A DNA stretch of 55,153 nt, taken from the NCBI GenBank assembly GCA_937897615.1, contig CALCNO010000227.1:1-55153 (forward strand), in the 5' to 3' direction. The notes below the pieces were generated by a model. That model did not search any database. It saw only the letters and a program-made list of their open reading frames with translations, and was not told the DNA's origin. Made by a program: the position numbers and the translations under genes. Below are positions 35,101 to 41,976 of the stretch, one piece after another (the first letter of the stretch is position 1; each line of letters starts with the position of its first letter). Origin of the DNA: an uncultured Anaerolineaceae bacterium (GTDB taxonomy: Bacteria > Chloroflexota > Anaerolineae > Anaerolineales > Anaerolineaceae).

Positions 35101-36308
35101 TAGACTTGATTTTTCTGCCGCCGCCCGAACCAGGCGAACAACCCCGCTCCGATGAACCCCAGTAAACCGACCCCAACCCAGGCAATGGCCGCTGAGATGT
35201 TATCGCTCAGGAATCCGCCGATCAGCGGACCCAGCCCGGTGCCGATGCTGGCGGTGATGGTATACAGGCCCATATAGCGAGCGCGTTTATCGGCGGGTGC
35301 CAGGCCGGCTACGTAGTTGGTACTGGTGGGCAACAGGATCATTTCCCCAATAGTAGCAATCACCATGCACAGCCAGAAGGCCCAAAAATCACGCCCAAAC
35401 GCCACCCCGGTTACAGCCACCCCGTAAAAGAATGAGCCAAGCGCCATCATCACTGTGGGAGAATAGCGCTTTACCCGGCGTGTGATGAGCAATTGAAAAA
35501 GGATCACCATGACCGCGTTGGTGGTGGGGATGAGGCCATACACCTTTTCCGAGATCCCGTAATTCACCTTAACGTGTACCGCCAGCAGCATCCACAGGGC
35601 TGCGGAACACATGCGGTTGAATGCCATTGCCGACAAAAAGGCCAGCAGTTTTCGATCCTTGAGCGCATCCAGATAGCCTGAGCCCTCTCCCGATTGTGCT
35701 CTGGTATCCATCTCCCGTTTGGGCATTGTCTCGATCGAAAAAAAGAGCATTAGGGCGGCGCAGAAAAACATCCCAATGGCTGCAACCGCAAAGGAGGTGT
35801 TGTAAGACACGGCAGCCAGAAAACCGCCAAGAGAAGGGCCAACAGCCACACCCAGGTTATTGCCCAGGCGCAGAATCGAATAAGCCTCGATGCGTTCCTG
35901 CGGAGGAACCACATCTGTGATCATCGCATCTGCTGCCAGACGGTACAAAGGCGTTACCGCACCATTGAGGGCCATCACCAGGGCAAACACGGGCAGGAAG
36001 TTGGCCACGCGGAACAGGTACCAGGAGACACCGGCAAAGAGGAGGGAAAAGATGAGCACCCCTTTGCGGCCAAAGCGATCGGCGATTGCCCCACCGATAA
36101 ACGTGGTCACCAAGCCCACAAAAGAGTTGATGGAAAGCAGGATAGTCACGGTTGTGAGCGGCTGATGAAGTTTTTCAACGGCGTAAAGGGTAAGGAAAGG
36201 CCACACCAGGCTATGGAAAGTCCATGCCAGCATCATCACCAGCGAAACCAGCCAAAACTGGCGTGATAGAGAACGAAACATGGAGGTCATGCGGGGAATC
36301 ACGCGCAT
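35091..36308 (-). CDS. MFS transporter
   Basis: 405 residues, about 12 hydrophobic segments. GGAIADRFGRKGVL between TM2 and TM3 is the MFS motif A (G-x-x-x-D-R-x-G-R-K). PPQERIEAYSILRLGNNLGVAVGPSLGG in TM4-5 resembles drug:H+ antiporters of the MDR type. Substrate unknown. ATG 36308 is the longest start; a GTG at 36302 or ATG at 36290 (MTSMFRS) is possible because TAGAAT lies almost on top of the first ATG. Confidence 0.85.
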   Translation of the reverse strand: MRVIPRMTSMFRSLSRQFWLVSLVMMLAWTFHSLVWPFLTLYAVEKLHQPLTTVTILLSINSFVGLVTTFIGGAIADRFGRKGVLIFSLLFAGVSWYLFRVANFLPVFALVMALNGAVTPLYRLAADAMITDVVPPQERIEAYSILRLGNNLGVAVGPSLGGFLAAVSYNTSFAVAAIGMFFCAALMLFFSIETMPKREMDTRAQSGEGSGYLDALKDRKLLAFLSAMAFNRMCSAALWMLLAVHVKVNYGISEKVYGLIPTTNAVMVILFQLLITRRVKRYSPTVMMALGSFFYGVAVTGVAFGRDFWAFWLCMVIATIGEMILLPTSTNYVAGLAPADKRARYMGLYTITASIGTGLGPLIGGFLSDNISAAIAWVGVGLLGFIGAGLFAWFGRRQKNQVYCE

Positions 36309-36326
36309 AATTCTATCATGCAGCGA

Positions 36327-36355
36327 TTGACAGCGCCCGGCGAATCCGGTAAAGT
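36327..36355 (+). promoter_or_regulatory. mscL promoter
   Basis: Consensus TTGACA (36327-36332), 17-nt spacer, TAAAGT (36350-36355). The leader of about 20 nt contains TAGGAGG before the ATG. Confidence 0.75.
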
Positions 36356-36381
36356 AGGGGCAATCACTCTAGGAGGCAATT

Positions 36382-36822
36382 ATGCTAAAAGAATTCAAAG
36401 CTTTCATCATGCGCGGCAACGTGGTTGACCTGGCGGTCGGTGTCATCATCGGTACGGCATTCGGCAAGATCGTTACCTCCCTGGTAAACGACGTACTCAT
36501 GCCGCCGATTGGCCTGTTGTTGGGAAAGGTGAACTTTTCCAACCTGTTCATCAGCCTGGATGGCCAAAAATACACCAGCCTCGCCCAGGCAGAAGCTGTG
36601 GGAGCGCCAACGCTCAACTATGGGATTTTTATCAACAGCGTGATCGACTTCCTCATTGTGGCACTGGTAATCTTTGCGATTATTCGTGGGGTTGCTAAGC
36701 TGTCTAAAAAAGAGGAGACTCCCGCCGAAGTGACCACGCGCGACTGCCCCTACTGCCAGACCAGTATCAGCAAAAAGGCAACCCGCTGCCCTCACTGCAC
36801 CTCAGAGATAAAACCGTTTTAG
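36382..36822 (+). CDS. mscL: Large-conductance mechanosensitive channel with C-terminal zinc ribbon
   Basis: 146 residues. The pentameric emergency-release channel of hypo-osmotic shock. MLKEFKAFIMRGNVVDLAVG and IIGTAFGKIVTSLVNDVLMP form the N-helix and TM1; NYGIFINSVIDFLIVALVIF is TM2. The cytoplasmic C-terminus, normally a short helical bundle, ends instead in CPYCQTSISKKATRCPHC, a C-x2-C ... C-x2-C zinc ribbon. TAGGAGG lies 6 nt before the ATG. Confidence 0.93.
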   Translation: MLKEFKAFIMRGNVVDLAVGVIIGTAFGKIVTSLVNDVLMPPIGLLLGKVNFSNLFISLDGQKYTSLAQAEAVGAPTLNYGIFINSVIDFLIVALVIFAIIRGVAKLSKKEETPAEVTTRDCPYCQTSISKKATRCPHCTSEIKPF

Positions 36823-36835
36823 GCATATTTCAACT

Positions 36836-36867
36836 AAAAAACTCCTCCTGAACAGGAGGAGTTTTTA
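36836..36867. terminator. Bidirectional terminator between mscL and the AAA+ loader gene
   Basis: AAAAAACTCCTCCT (36836-36849), loop GAAC, AGGAGGAGTTTTT (36854-36866). The perfect A- and T-flanked stem serves both converging genes. Confidence 0.88.
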
Positions 36868-36871
36868 TTCA

Positions 36872-38218
36872 TCATACCCGCGATTTGGGCTTACGGCTTT
36901 TAGCAGCGGGGGTTCCACCGCCCCGATATGACGGCGCCAGAATCTCATAGATCGCGCAAATTCGCGTGTCGAGCATGCGGCTGCGGATGCGCGCATCCAG
37001 GTCAGACAGGTTGCCGGACATGGTGATGATGGTGGGCAGTTTGGCGTTATAACGCTCGTTGAAAATCTGGTAGAGTTTTTCGCGTGCCCACGGGGTAGCA
37101 CTTTGCGTCCCCAGATCATCCATGATCAGAACAGGCGCAGACTTTACCCGGTTGAACATGCTGTCATAAGAAATGCTGCTGGACGGGCTAAAGGTGGCGC
37201 GCAAGTGATCCAACAGATCGGGAACAACCACAAAAATAGGGTCGTCGCCCATCCCCTTGCGGTAATTGCCAATAGCCGCCGCCAGATGGGTCTTGCCGCA
37301 GCCATAATTGCCCATCAATACCAGCCAGCCAGCCGGGCTCTCGGCATATTCCTGGGCGGCCCTAAAAACATTTCCCAGGTTGGATTGCACTTCGGCCTCA
37401 AGGTGTTCCGGTTCACGCAGGCTGAAATTGCCAAATGAGCGGTCAGCCAGCAGTTGCAACTGATACACCAGCGGGTCCTTGCTATCTTTGATGGGGGCGC
37501 GGTAATCGGGAGCCGAAATACGCACGCGCGTGCAGAGATCGGGATCCTGCAGACGCGAACGAATGCGGTCATCCAGGTCTTCCAGAGACAGGTTAGTGGT
37601 CACTACCAGCGGGAGTTTGCGCACGTAGCGGTAATCAATGATCTGGAAGAGTTTTTCGTTGGCCCACTTGGTTGTATTTTGAGAGCCCAGGTCATCCAGC
37701 ACCAGTAATCCCACATCGCGGATCTCGTCAAAGCGCTCCTCGAAATTGGTGTCCGAGGCATCGTAAGAATTACGCAACCAATCCAGCAGGTCGGGAACGG
37801 TGAGAAAGAGCGTGCTCATGCCAAATTCAACACAGGTATTGGCAATTGCCGCAGCCAGATGGGTCTTGCCGCAGCCGTAAGTGCCCATCAATACCAGCCA
37901 ACCATGCGGACTGGCGGTGAATTTTTGTGCCTGGCTGAGAGCATACTGCAGCGAGCGGATCTGTTCATCCCCCAACCCCAAACGCCCCTGCACCGAAAAG
38001 GAGTTGAAGGTCATCTGCTTGAAGTTTTCCAGGTTGCTGGCACTGTAAAGGCGCTGCTGGGCATTTTGATTAAGCTCGTTCTCTTTGCAGACACAGCGCA
38101 CCAGTTGGCCAAATTCCGGGTCGGTCACCGGCAGATCGCGCCGCAGCCAGCCAACGCCCCCGCAATACGGGCAAACAGCAGGTCCTCTGGAAGTGTTCTT
38201 AGTGGCGGACGAACTCAC
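36872..38218 (-). CDS. Tandem DnaC/IstB-type AAA+ protein, probable helicase loader
   Basis: 448 residues. An N-terminal zinc knuckle (CPYCGG ... VRCVC) is followed by two complete DnaC-like AAA+ modules. First: Walker A MGTYGCGKTHLAAAI, Walker B LLVLDDLGSQ, sensor VVTTN, then DDRIRSRLQD. Second: MGNYGCGKTHLAAAI, Walker B VLIMDDLGTQ, then DARIRSRMLD. Ordinary DnaC/DnaI has only one. Start GTG 38218 is chosen because AAGGAG lies 6 nt before it and the overlap with the DnaD-like gene is then 20 nt; an ATG at 38278 would overlap by 80 nt. Sitting after dnaB and a DnaD-like gene, it probably loads the replicative helicase (inference). Confidence 0.85.
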   Translation of the reverse strand: MSSSATKNTSRGPAVCPYCGGVGWLRRDLPVTDPEFGQLVRCVCKENELNQNAQQRLYSASNLENFKQMTFNSFSVQGRLGLGDEQIRSLQYALSQAQKFTASPHGWLVLMGTYGCGKTHLAAAIANTCVEFGMSTLFLTVPDLLDWLRNSYDASDTNFEERFDEIRDVGLLVLDDLGSQNTTKWANEKLFQIIDYRYVRKLPLVVTTNLSLEDLDDRIRSRLQDPDLCTRVRISAPDYRAPIKDSKDPLVYQLQLLADRSFGNFSLREPEHLEAEVQSNLGNVFRAAQEYAESPAGWLVLMGNYGCGKTHLAAAIGNYRKGMGDDPIFVVVPDLLDHLRATFSPSSSISYDSMFNRVKSAPVLIMDDLGTQSATPWAREKLYQIFNERYNAKLPTIITMSGNLSDLDARIRSRMLDTRICAIYEILAPSYRGGGTPAAKSRKPKSRV

Positions 38219-38891
38219 CGAATTCTCCTTCGCTGTCGCGTTTGCGACCTTCCGCAGCGGGTCGTTGATCTTTTTCATTTCGCCCTTTCTCTTTCCAGGA
38301 GCGCAAAATGGATTCCACATAACGCCAGTTGCGCGCGTTGCGCTCCACCGCAATTTTCACCGCATCCGCAATCCAGTCTACCGGATAGGTCTTTTCGGCA
38401 TCAATGAGAATGTCCGACATCAACGGGGTGAGCAGGCCAATGTTTTCCTCGTACAACTTAAAAATATCCGGCCGCCTTGCTGCCATTGATAAAGCGCCGG
38501 CAGTCGCCCCGGCAGGCTGCCATTCGCCTTTTTCCAAACCTTCCTGCAGAGCCTTGCCGCGCGGAGAATTGAAGAAAAGATATTCCTGCCCGCCTTTTCG
38601 GCCACGCAGGAGAACCTGCTGTGCAACAGCTTTTTCGATAGCTGTGCTCACCCGGATTTCAAGTAACTTCTCATCATCGCCAAAAAGCTGAGCCAAAAGC
38701 GGTTCCGAGGTCAACTCTGGCAGGCTGGCATAGCCAGTATTCTCATCACGGTTCTGCAAATACCAGAACAAGAACAGCAGCAATTTGATCTCATCCAGAT
38801 CGCTCAACTGCGGCAGCAAGTCGGTGAAAAACTCCGCAGGAACCTGGGTAAGGTTCCTGGTTTTAGCAGAAAAACCCTTGAACTCAGGCAT
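38199..38891 (-). CDS. DnaD-like primosome protein
   Basis: 230 residues. The N-terminal half (LPQLSDLDEIKLLLFLFWYL) looks like the winged-helix part of DnaD/DnaB(Gram-positive) proteins. The C-terminal half matches the DnaD domain: IFKLYEENIGLLTPLMSDIL, then ARNWRYVESILRSWKEKG, whose N-W-x-Y-x-x-x-I-L is the domain hallmark. The charged tail follows. Such proteins remodel the origin or fork and help load the helicase. Placed 8 nt after dnaB and overlapping the loader gene by 20 nt. Confidence 0.85.
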   Translation of the reverse strand: MPEFKGFSAKTRNLTQVPAEFFTDLLPQLSDLDEIKLLLFLFWYLQNRDENTGYASLPELTSEPLLAQLFGDDEKLLEIRVSTAIEKAVAQQVLLRGRKGGQEYLFFNSPRGKALQEGLEKGEWQPAGATAGALSMAARRPDIFKLYEENIGLLTPLMSDILIDAEKTYPVDWIADAVKIAVERNARNWRYVESILRSWKEKGRNEKDQRPAAEGRKRDSEGEFGEFVRH

Positions 38892-38899
38892 GGCAGCGG

Positions 38900-40285
38900 T
38901 TACTTACTTTTCCGGTTGAATTCACCGGTGAAGGTGGCAGCGTTTTCGAATTTTGCCAGATTCTCAAGGAAGACCAGCTTAATGCCGGCATGCGTGGGGC
39001 CGTTGCGGTGCTTGGCTACAATCAATTCGGCAATATTGCGACTGGTGGATTCCTTATCCAGCATATCCGGGCGGTGGATGAACATGACAATATCGGAGTC
39101 CTGCTCCAGGCTGCCCGATTCGCGCAGGTCTGAGAGCTGCGGCTTTTTATCAGTGCGCTGCTCTACGGCGCGGTTCAACTGGGCAGCCGCCAGCACCGGC
39201 ACTTCCAATTCCCTGGCCAGCACTTTGAGACTGCGGGAAATCAAAGAAACTTCCTGCACGCGGTTCTCCGAGCGCGAGTCGCTGCCCATCAACTGGAGGT
39301 AGTCCACAATGATCAGGTCGAGGCCCTTTTCCATGTGCAGGCGGCGGCACTTGGTACGCAATTGCAGCGGCGTGATGGCCGGTGTATCGTCCAGCCAGAT
39401 CGGCGCAGTTTCCATGGTGTTGATGGCGCGGGTGAAGGTGTCCCACTCCTCGCCCTGTAGTTTGCCGGTGCGCAGGCGCTGAGTATCAATGGCGGTCTCC
39501 TGGGCAATCAAACGCTGCACCAGTTGCTCGTTGGACATTTCCAGCGAGAACATGGCCACGTGTTTGCCGTGCTTTTGCGCAGCATTCTTGGCCACAGAAA
39601 GGAGAAATCCCGTTTTGCCCGAACCAGGCCGCCCGGCCACAATCAACAGATCAGATTTCTGCATTCCGCCCATCAGCCTGTCCAGGTCGGTCAGACCAGT
39701 CGGGACGCCAAAAATCTCCTCGTCCCTGCCAGAAAGCTCATCCACATGGCTGTAGTATTCCCCCAGCACTTTGTCAATCGGCTTGAGGTCATGGCGGATG
39801 CGCCTCTCGCTAAGGCCAAAGACCTGCATCTCAGCCTTCTCGATGATCGAATCCACTTCCTTGGCCTGGTCATAAGCCAATTTAGCCATCTCATTTGCAG
39901 CTACCAGCATACGCCGGCGCACAGCTGCCTGCTCCACACTGTGGGAATAGGTTTGTGCGTGCAGCGAGGTGGGGGTCTGGTTGACCAGAGAGATCAGATA
40001 GGCTTGCCCGCCAATCTCAGCCAACTGGCTGTGATTTTCCAGGTCCTCGCTGACGGTAAGAATATCAATCGGGGTGCGTTTCTCAAACAGGCGCATGAAT
40101 GAGGACCAGATCCACTGGTTGCGAATGATATAAAAATCATCGGCCTTCAGGATCTCGGAGATCTCAAAATAGGAATCGGGGTTGATCAGCACAGACCCAA
40201 GCACAGCCTCTTCGGCCTCGCGGCTATAAGGCTGAGATTGAATCTCGGTGGTGGTTGTCTGTTGCGAGGAATTCAAATCGCTCAT
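38900..40285 (-). CDS. dnaB: Replicative DNA helicase DnaB
   Basis: 461 residues, standard. N-terminal domain: SREAEEAVLGSVLINPDSYF. RecA-like motor: GVPTGLTDLDRLMGGMQKSDL, Walker A AGRPGSGKTGFLLSVA, H1a/H2 with FSLEMSNEQLVQRLI, Walker B LIIVDYLQLM, then QLSDLRESGSLEQDSDIVMF and the Arg-finger region. Unwinds DNA ahead of the fork as a hexamer. No clear SD is seen. A four-codon ORF (ATG AGC GTG GTA TGA) overlaps the start. Confidence 0.96.
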   Translation of the reverse strand: MSDLNSSQQTTTTEIQSQPYSREAEEAVLGSVLINPDSYFEISEILKADDFYIIRNQWIWSSFMRLFEKRTPIDILTVSEDLENHSQLAEIGGQAYLISLVNQTPTSLHAQTYSHSVEQAAVRRRMLVAANEMAKLAYDQAKEVDSIIEKAEMQVFGLSERRIRHDLKPIDKVLGEYYSHVDELSGRDEEIFGVPTGLTDLDRLMGGMQKSDLLIVAGRPGSGKTGFLLSVAKNAAQKHGKHVAMFSLEMSNEQLVQRLIAQETAIDTQRLRTGKLQGEEWDTFTRAINTMETAPIWLDDTPAITPLQLRTKCRRLHMEKGLDLIIVDYLQLMGSDSRSENRVQEVSLISRSLKVLARELEVPVLAAAQLNRAVEQRTDKKPQLSDLRESGSLEQDSDIVMFIHRPDMLDKESTSRNIAELIVAKHRNGPTHAGIKLVFLENLAKFENAATFTGEFNRKSK

Positions 40286-40323
40286 ACCACGCTCATCTTT
40301 CTATCATGGAGTGATTAGAAGAA

Positions 40324-40908
40324 TCAATTTTCTTCCCGCGGAGGAATTCCACTCTCCCCGGTTTCCTGGTCGTCTTTCTTATCAAGGTCAACTTTTTGCA
40401 GAAAATCCTCAAAAACGCTCAGGCGTTTTTTGGCTTCGCCGCTCTCCTCCCCCGTTGTGTCAGAAGCAAGCTCTTCTTCGCCGGCAGCCTGCATATCATG
40501 CTCGGGAGAAATCGCCGCCAGCTCCAACACAGATTTGCTCACCAGAATGGGCACGTGCGCTCTCACTGCTAAAGCCAGCGAATCCGAGGGGCGCGAATCA
40601 ATCAGAATGGTATCCTCCCCTAACTGCACCGCCAGATTACCGTAGAAAACATCCCCTTTGAGGGCCACGATCTCCACATGAAGCAGTTTGCCTTTCAATT
40701 GTTCAATGGCGCGCATTAAGAGATCGTGGGTTTGCGGGCGCGCAATCTCAATCTCCTGCAGGGCAATTGTGATGGATTCTGCCTCGTAAGGGCCAATCCA
40801 GATCGGCAGGTAACGCTGCTTGTTCACCTCACGCAGCAGCACGATCCGCTGCTGGTTGGTGAGGCTAATGCGTACACTATCAATAATCACTTCCACAAAA
40901 TCCAACAT
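40324..40908 (-). CDS. Bifunctional nuclease (BFN/DUF151) family protein
   Basis: 194 residues. The BFN domain spans residues 1-135: RIVLLREVNKQRYLPIWIGPYEAESI, RPQTHDLL, and the conserved IDSRPSDSLALAVRAHVPILVS. Plant homologues show DNase and RNase activity; the bacterial role is unclear. The C-terminal 50 residues are acidic and disordered (EEELASDTTGEESGEAKKRL), then FEDFLQKVDLD, which resembles the UvrB/UvrC-type helix often appended to this family. Upstream of dnaB by 38 nt with its own promoter. Confidence 0.87.
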   Translation of the reverse strand: MLDFVEVIIDSVRISLTNQQRIVLLREVNKQRYLPIWIGPYEAESITIALQEIEIARPQTHDLLMRAIEQLKGKLLHVEIVALKGDVFYGNLAVQLGEDTILIDSRPSDSLALAVRAHVPILVSKSVLELAAISPEHDMQAAGEEELASDTTGEESGEAKKRLSVFEDFLQKVDLDKKDDQETGESGIPPREEN

Positions 40909-40938
40909 TCTACTCCCAGGGGAAAACCCCTTGCTATT

Positions 40939-40968
40939 ATTCTAACACGCTGAATTTGGGTGGTGCAA
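40939..40968 (-). promoter_or_regulatory. Promoter of the BFN gene
   Basis: Minus strand TTGCAC (40968-40963), 18-nt spacer, TAGAAT (40944-40939); leader about 25 nt containing GGGAG. Confidence 0.6.
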
Positions 40969-41174
40969 ACGATTGTGCCACCACCTTACAATTTTTAAGA
41001 AATCCGTTTTTTAGGATTGCGGTCTTTAAGATTCGGGTATAATTGTGAACACTATCTGCGCCAAATGGCGCCTGCCTACCAACCTTTGCACTGGGGAATA
41101 CTTTATCAACAGGTTGGCTTTCTAATTGATGGAATATTTCTGTCATGATTTCTGCCAATAAGGGCACGAAGGTA

Positions 41175-41202
41175 TTCGAATTCTTAAAAAATGGGGTATG
41201 AT
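41175..41202 (+). promoter_or_regulatory. Promoter of the response-regulator gene
   Basis: TTCGAA (41175-41180), 16-nt spacer, TATGAT (41197-41202). The -10 ends 8 nt before the ATG, leaving a leader of one or two nt and no SD. Confidence 0.5.
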
Positions 41203-41210
41203 TATCGAAG

Positions 41211-41897
41211 ATGAAGCCACGGGTACTACTTGTTGAAGGAAAACGCGCCGATCACCCCTCCTTTGCGGCCGGGTTGACCAAAAAAGGCTATCTGGTGGAA
41301 AGTGTGCTCAGCGGTTCCGCGGCATTGGAACGGCTTGACTACATTACCCCTGATCTGGTGATTGTGGACGCTTCTTCGATGCGTACCAGTGGTAAGCGCA
41401 TTTGCCAGGCGCTGCGTGGAAAACAACCTGCCTTATCCATCATCCTGGTAATTGACAACCACGCCGACCCCAACGATCAATACGGCGCCGATGCCGTACT
41501 GGTCTTGCCGTTTACGATGCAAAAGTTGCTCAACCGGGTAAAACACCTGATGCCTGTGACCAACAATGGCGGCCTGGAAGCCGGCCCCTTCATTCTGGAT
41601 ACAGAACAACGACGCGTCATCATGGATGGAAAACAGATTCAACTCACTCCACGCCTGACTGCGTTGTTCAAAATCCTCATGGAGCACCCCGGTGAGGTGA
41701 TCAACCGCGAAACGCTCTTCAAGGAAGCCTGGGAAACCGACTATACCGGCGATACCCGGTCTTTGGATGTGCACATGAGTTGGCTGCGTCTGGCATTGGA
41801 AGATAACCCGCGTCATCCGCGCTTCATTAAAACAGTACGCGGCATGGGTTATCGCCTCGATGTGGAAACTGAGCCGCTGGTTACTTCACGCAGGTAG
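41211..41897 (+). CDS. OmpR-type response regulator with degenerate receiver
   Basis: 228 residues. The receiver fold (1-115) keeps the phosphorylation-site Asp (LVIVD53), but the acidic pair at the N-terminus is reduced to one Glu (LLVEGK), the conserved Thr/Ser is Asp82 (LVIDNH) and the invariant Lys is Leu99 (VLVLPF). The C-terminal winged helix (about 125-220) is complete: LTPRLTALFKILMEHPGEVI, TRSLDVHMSWLRLALEDN and IKTVRGMGYRL. It probably binds DNA without normal phosphorelay control. No histidine kinase is adjacent. Confidence 0.88.
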   Translation: MKPRVLLVEGKRADHPSFAAGLTKKGYLVESVLSGSAALERLDYITPDLVIVDASSMRTSGKRICQALRGKQPALSIILVIDNHADPNDQYGADAVLVLPFTMQKLLNRVKHLMPVTNNGGLEAGPFILDTEQRRVIMDGKQIQLTPRLTALFKILMEHPGEVINRETLFKEAWETDYTGDTRSLDVHMSWLRLALEDNPRHPRFIKTVRGMGYRLDVETEPLVTSRR

Positions 41898-41936
41898 GAA
41901 TACTTTTTTAGTTGCATTTCAGCGACATAATATAAA

Positions 41937-41973
41937 ACCCCCAGCGTTTTTCAATGCTGGGGGTCTTTGTTTT
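41937..41973. terminator. Bidirectional terminator between the response regulator and the Tad-like cluster
   Basis: ACCCCCAGC (41937-41945), 10-nt loop, GCTGGGGGT (41956-41964), then CTTTGTTTTTT; on the left side TATAAAA gives TTTTATA for the minus strand. Confidence 0.85.
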
Positions 41974-41976
41974 TTA

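Larger units (their letters stand above)
40909..41210. other. 302-bp intergenic region between the BFN and response-regulator genes
   Basis: The longest non-coding gap. It holds the BFN promoter (minus), a lone TATAAT at 41038-41043 (plus) with a poor -35 (TTGCGG at 15 nt), a small dyad GCGCC-AAAT-GGCGC near 41058-41071, and a long-range inverted repeat CCAACCT (41079-41085) / AGGTTGG (41111-41117). The promoter-like pair of the response regulator is at its right end. A leader or small RNA is possible. No convincing ORF. Confidence 0.4.

Noticed and set aside
40286..40323. Four-codon ORF overlapping the dnaB start as a regulatory uORF
   Set aside because: No ribosome binding site for it either; probably chance.
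41103..41111. TTATCAACA, one mismatch from a DnaA box
   Set aside because: A single copy, no cluster, no dnaA gene; replication genes nearby are not enough to call an origin.
40937..41167. 76-codon minus-strand frame upstream of the BFN gene
   Set aside because: No ribosome binding site, contains the BFN promoter, and no domain.
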